Positions 6,115-7,813 of a stretch of 7,813 bases of DNA are shown one piece after another; position 1 is the first letter of the stretch; the number at the start of each line of letters is the position of its first letter. The translations under genes were made by a program, and so were the position numbers. The notes under the pieces were generated by a model, which searched no databases, was not told the DNA's origin, and saw only the letters and a program-made list of their open reading frames with translations. Origin of the DNA: an uncultured Eubacteriales bacterium (lineage in GTDB: Bacteria > Bacillota > Clostridia > UBA1381); contig USPO01000063.1 of NCBI GenBank assembly GCA_900556575.1, positions 1 to 7,813 of the forward strand, read 5' to 3'.

Positions 6115-6143
6115 ATCATACTATTTTTAAGACAAATTGTCAA
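6115..6143 (-). promoter_or_regulatory. Strong promoter of the DUF4097-HAAS operon
   Basis: On the minus strand TTGACA (6138-6143, perfect -35) is followed by a 17-nt spacer and TATGAT (6115-6120, 5 of 6). An A/T-rich tract lies upstream. The leader to the start at 6060 is about 45-50 nt. A perfect palindrome, GACAAATTGTC (6131-6141), overlaps the -35 and is a candidate operator. Confidence 0.8.
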
Positions 6144-6193
6144 GTTTTTTCGGCAAAATACCGCAAAAAATTTAAATAAAAAATATGTCTTAT

Positions 6194-6230
6194 ATAATGT
6201 ATATATCTGATATTATTTTTTATACATTAT
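6194..6230. promoter_or_regulatory. 10-bp inverted repeat in the divergent intergenic region
   Basis: ATAATGTATA (6194-6203) and TATACATTAT (6221-6230) are exact inverted copies with a 17-nt spacer. The element sits between the two divergent promoters and outside both predicted transcripts, so it would act as DNA, for example as a binding site for a dimeric regulator. An 11-bp direct repeat, GATATTATTTT, occurs at 6209-6219 and 6244-6254. The region is very AT-rich, so part of this could be chance. Confidence 0.4.
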
Positions 6231-6268
6231 TTCAGCCACGACAGATATTATTTTAATCATTTTCGCTA

Positions 6269-6297
6269 TTGATTTTACAGTCATTTCGTGATATCAT
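6269..6297 (+). promoter_or_regulatory. Promoter of the HD-HAD gene
   Basis: TTGATT (6269-6274, 4 of 6) is followed by a 17-nt spacer and TATCAT (6292-6297, 5 of 6), with TGA just before the -10 giving an extended -10. The start codon at 6330 is about 32 nt downstream, so the leader is short, about 25 nt. Confidence 0.65.
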
Positions 6298-6316
6298 ATA
6301 CTCAAATAAAGCCGAA

Positions 6317-6322
6317 AAGGAG
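6317..6322 (+). promoter_or_regulatory. Ribosome binding site that fixes the HD-HAD start
   Basis: AAGGAG lies 7 nt before the ATG at 6330. It excludes the longer in-frame reading from GTG at 6288, which falls upstream of the predicted -10 and could not be in the transcript. Confidence 0.8.
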
Positions 6323-6329
6323 CAAAATT

Positions 6330-7700
6330 ATGGACTACATCACAACATTCACCGGAAAGCACTTCACCCCGATTGAACCTCTTGAAAAAGACATAGATAT
6401 GCGTGATATCGCCCACGCACTTTCAATGATAATTCGTGCCGGCGGACATTACAGAGAATTTTATTCGGTAGCACAGCATTCTCTCCATTGTGCATATGAG
6501 GCAATGGAACGCCGCGCAAACCCACGCCTTGTTCTTATGTGCCTTCTTCACGATGCCTCCGAGGCATATATTGCCGATGTGACACGTCCGGTTAAAAAAA
6601 ACATACCTGAATACAAAGTAATAGAAAAAAGAATAACTGATGCGGTATACAAAAAGTTTGTCGGTATACTCCCCGATAAAAAGGAGCTTGAATTTATAAA
6701 AGAAATAGATGATGCTCTTTTATATCACGAATTTCTTCATCATATGAATGAAAAACTTTTCGATGAAGAACCGTATCTCAACAGTGGACCCGATTTTTCT
6801 TATGTACCCCAAAAAGATGTTGAAGATGAATTTTTAAATACAGCCGAAGGACTTATTCATCAATTAAGAGAGCTGAAGAAAGTAAGAATTATTACTCTTG
6901 ATTTAGACGGTACACTTCTTCGTTCAGATAAAACTGTATCACCGAGAGTAAAATCTGTCCTGCAAAAGGCAGCCGACAAGGGAATTGAGATTGTTCCCTC
7001 ATCCGGACGTACATTCCACGGCATTCCGGACTATGTCAAGGCACTTCCGGGAGTTCATTATCTAATCACAGCCAATGGCTCCGCACTCTATACCATGAAT
7101 GAAGAAATCCTATCCATGACGGCAATGCCTTGCGAGACAGCAGCAGAAATTGTAAAACGTATAATAGATAAGGATGTAATTTTAGGAGCATATATAAATG
7201 GAAAGGGCTATATGGAACGCAGTCAGTTTGCTTTAGCCGAAGAACGCGGAACAGAAGAATTTGTAATTGAATATTTCAAGAAAACCCGTATACCGGTTTA
7301 TAATCTGCCTGAGTTTATTTTAGAGCAAAATTCTCCTGTTCAGATTATAACACCGACTTTCTACGGCGTACCAATGGAAATTGAAAAAGAAGTTACTGAA
7401 ATTCCCGGAAACTACAAAGATGTTATATATGTATACGGCAGTCCCTACAATATTGATATATCCCACAAAGACGCAAGCAAGGGAAACGCTATGCTAAAGC
7501 TTGCTGAAGTATTGGGAATAAATCCGGGATATACAGCATCATTCGGCGACAGTGAAAACGATGCTGAAGCCTTAAAAAAAGCCGGCTTTGGATTTGCCAT
7601 GAAAAACGGTGATAAATACGCATATTCCGCAGCTGATTTTATCGCCCCGTCAAATGATGAGGACGGAGTTGCATACGTTATTGAAAAGCTTATATTATAA
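6330..7700 (+). CDS. Fusion of an HD-family phosphohydrolase with a Cof-type HAD phosphatase
   Basis: This 456-residue protein has two complete hydrolase domains. Residues 1-183 match the HD hydrolase family related to YfbR nucleotidases: an opening like 'F.G..F.P..P...DI...DIAHALS', then FYSVAQH (His50), LLHDASEAY (His74, Asp75), DVTRPVK, and Asp127/Asp128 as the last metal ligand. Residues 186-456 form a Cof-type (IIB) HAD phosphatase: DLDGTLL (Asp191 nucleophile, Asp193), SSGR (Ser225), a cap domain in the middle, DASKGNA (Lys384) and GDSENDAEAL (Asp407, Asp411). No catalytic residue is missing in either half. HD members of this type remove phosphate from nucleotides; Cof-type HADs act on sugar phosphates, FMN or pyridoxal phosphate. 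The linker is only a few residues (about 180-185), and the frame is continuous with no internal ribosome binding site noticed. The actual substrate is unknown. Confidence 0.88.
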   Translation: MDYITTFTGKHFTPIEPLEKDIDMRDIAHALSMIIRAGGHYREFYSVAQHSLHCAYEAMERRANPRLVLMCLLHDASEAYIADVTRPVKKNIPEYKVIEKRITDAVYKKFVGILPDKKELEFIKEIDDALLYHEFLHHMNEKLFDEEPYLNSGPDFSYVPQKDVEDEFLNTAEGLIHQLRELKKVRIITLDLDGTLLRSDKTVSPRVKSVLQKAADKGIEIVPSSGRTFHGIPDYVKALPGVHYLITANGSALYTMNEEILSMTAMPCETAAEIVKRIIDKDVILGAYINGKGYMERSQFALAEERGTEEFVIEYFKKTRIPVYNLPEFILEQNSPVQIITPTFYGVPMEIEKEVTEIPGNYKDVIYVYGSPYNIDISHKDASKGNAMLKLAEVLGINPGYTASFGDSENDAEALKKAGFGFAMKNGDKYAYSAADFIAPSNDEDGVAYVIEKLIL

Positions 7701-7760
7701 CCTGTGTGCAGGCTGCTATTTTCCAAGTAAAACAGGAACATTGTTGTTCATAAAAAAGCA

Positions 7761-7799
7761 GAGGCTGTTGCAAAACTCAAAGAGTTTTGTGACAGCCTC
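7761..7799 (+). terminator. Hairpin after the HD-HAD gene, possible terminator
   Basis: An 18-bp stem with an AAA loop, continuous in plus-strand RNA through U-G and G-U wobbles, lies 60 nt after the HD-HAD stop codon. No U-run follows on the plus strand. Read on the minus strand the same hairpin is followed by TGCTTTTTT (7751-7760 region), which makes a better intrinsic terminator for a gene arriving from the right, although the stem then has two C/A mismatches. It may serve both directions. Confidence 0.5.
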
Positions 7800-7813
7800 T
7801 TGGGGTTGTAGAA
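7761..7813. repeat. Right arm of the perfect 53-bp terminal inverted repeat
   Basis: This is the exact reverse complement of 1-53, with the hairpin unit at 7761-7799 and the 14-nt outer flank at 7800-7813. It is preceded by AAAAAAGCA. With the left arm it encloses the whole window in an inverted orientation, and each arm lies at the 3' end of an outward-pointing gene. No target-site duplication can be judged, because the sequence outside the arms is not shown. Confidence 0.95.

Noticed and set aside
6145..6170. T6-CGG...CCG-(C)-A6 hairpin as a bidirectional terminator
   Set aside because: Only three G/C pairs in the stem, and no gene on either strand ends nearby; it sits directly upstream of the -35 and is more likely an A/T-rich promoter tract.
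7701..7736. CCTGT...ACAGG or CCTG-TGTG-CAGG hairpins after the HD-HAD gene
   Set aside because: Stems of four or five pairs only, with no adjacent T-run; the long hairpin at 7761-7799 is far stronger.
7445..7741. Minus-strand ORF of 98 codons over the end of the HD-HAD gene
   Set aside because: It is antisense to the conserved HAD motifs III and IV, which must be coding, and has no credible ribosome binding site.
1..7813. Composite transposon
   Set aside because: The terminal inverted repeats are suggestive, but there is no transposase, integrase or resolvase in the window, and target duplications cannot be seen.

Overview
The window looks like a chromosomal segment of a low-to-moderate GC Firmicute, most likely a gut-type Clostridia (Lachnospiraceae/Oscillospiraceae-like). 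The grounds are AGGAG-type ribosome binding sites, a class III (Firmicutes-type) fructose-1,6-bisphosphatase, a HAAS/DUF4097-like membrane operon, a Cof-type HAD phosphatase and a CE12 esterase. There is no rRNA, tRNA, CRISPR array or transposase. I cannot name the species.

Layout. The first and last 53 bases (1-53 and 7761-7813) are a perfect inverted repeat, each arm carrying an 18-bp hairpin with an AAA (or TTT) loop. From left to right, all genes up to 6060 are on the minus strand: a GNAT-type toxin (52-615) overlapping a 57-residue probable antitoxin (585-758) with its own good promoter; a cytoplasmic rhamnogalacturonan-acetylesterase-like SGNH hydrolase (845-1942); a tandem pair of 89-90 bp structured repeats (1994-2172) that runs into the stop codon of fbp; fbp itself (2169-4127); and a three-gene envelope operon (4241-6060), transcribed in the order DUF4097-like membrane protein, HAAS-domain membrane protein, small secreted or anchored low-complexity protein. 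A 269-bp divergent intergenic region (6061-6329) with two good promoters and an inverted repeat separates this operon from a plus-strand gene (6330-7700) that fuses an HD phosphohydrolase to a Cof-type HAD phosphatase. No stretch over 300 bases lacks a gene.

How it fits together. The metabolic genes (pectin side-chain deacetylation, gluconeogenic FBPase, HD/HAD phosphatase) look like ordinary chromosomal genes with no obvious shared pathway. The DUF4097-HAAS-secreted protein set is a translationally coupled unit, probably an envelope-associated system, but the PadR regulator that often goes with it is not in the window. The toxin-antitoxin pair is visibly richer in AT than the rest and lies against one arm of the terminal inverted repeat, so it is the best candidate for acquired DNA. 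The points most worth a second look are the perfect inverted repeats at the ends, the tandem structured repeat behind fbp, the HD-HAD fusion, and the reordered HAAS/DUF4097 operon with its DD..FF-motif secreted protein.
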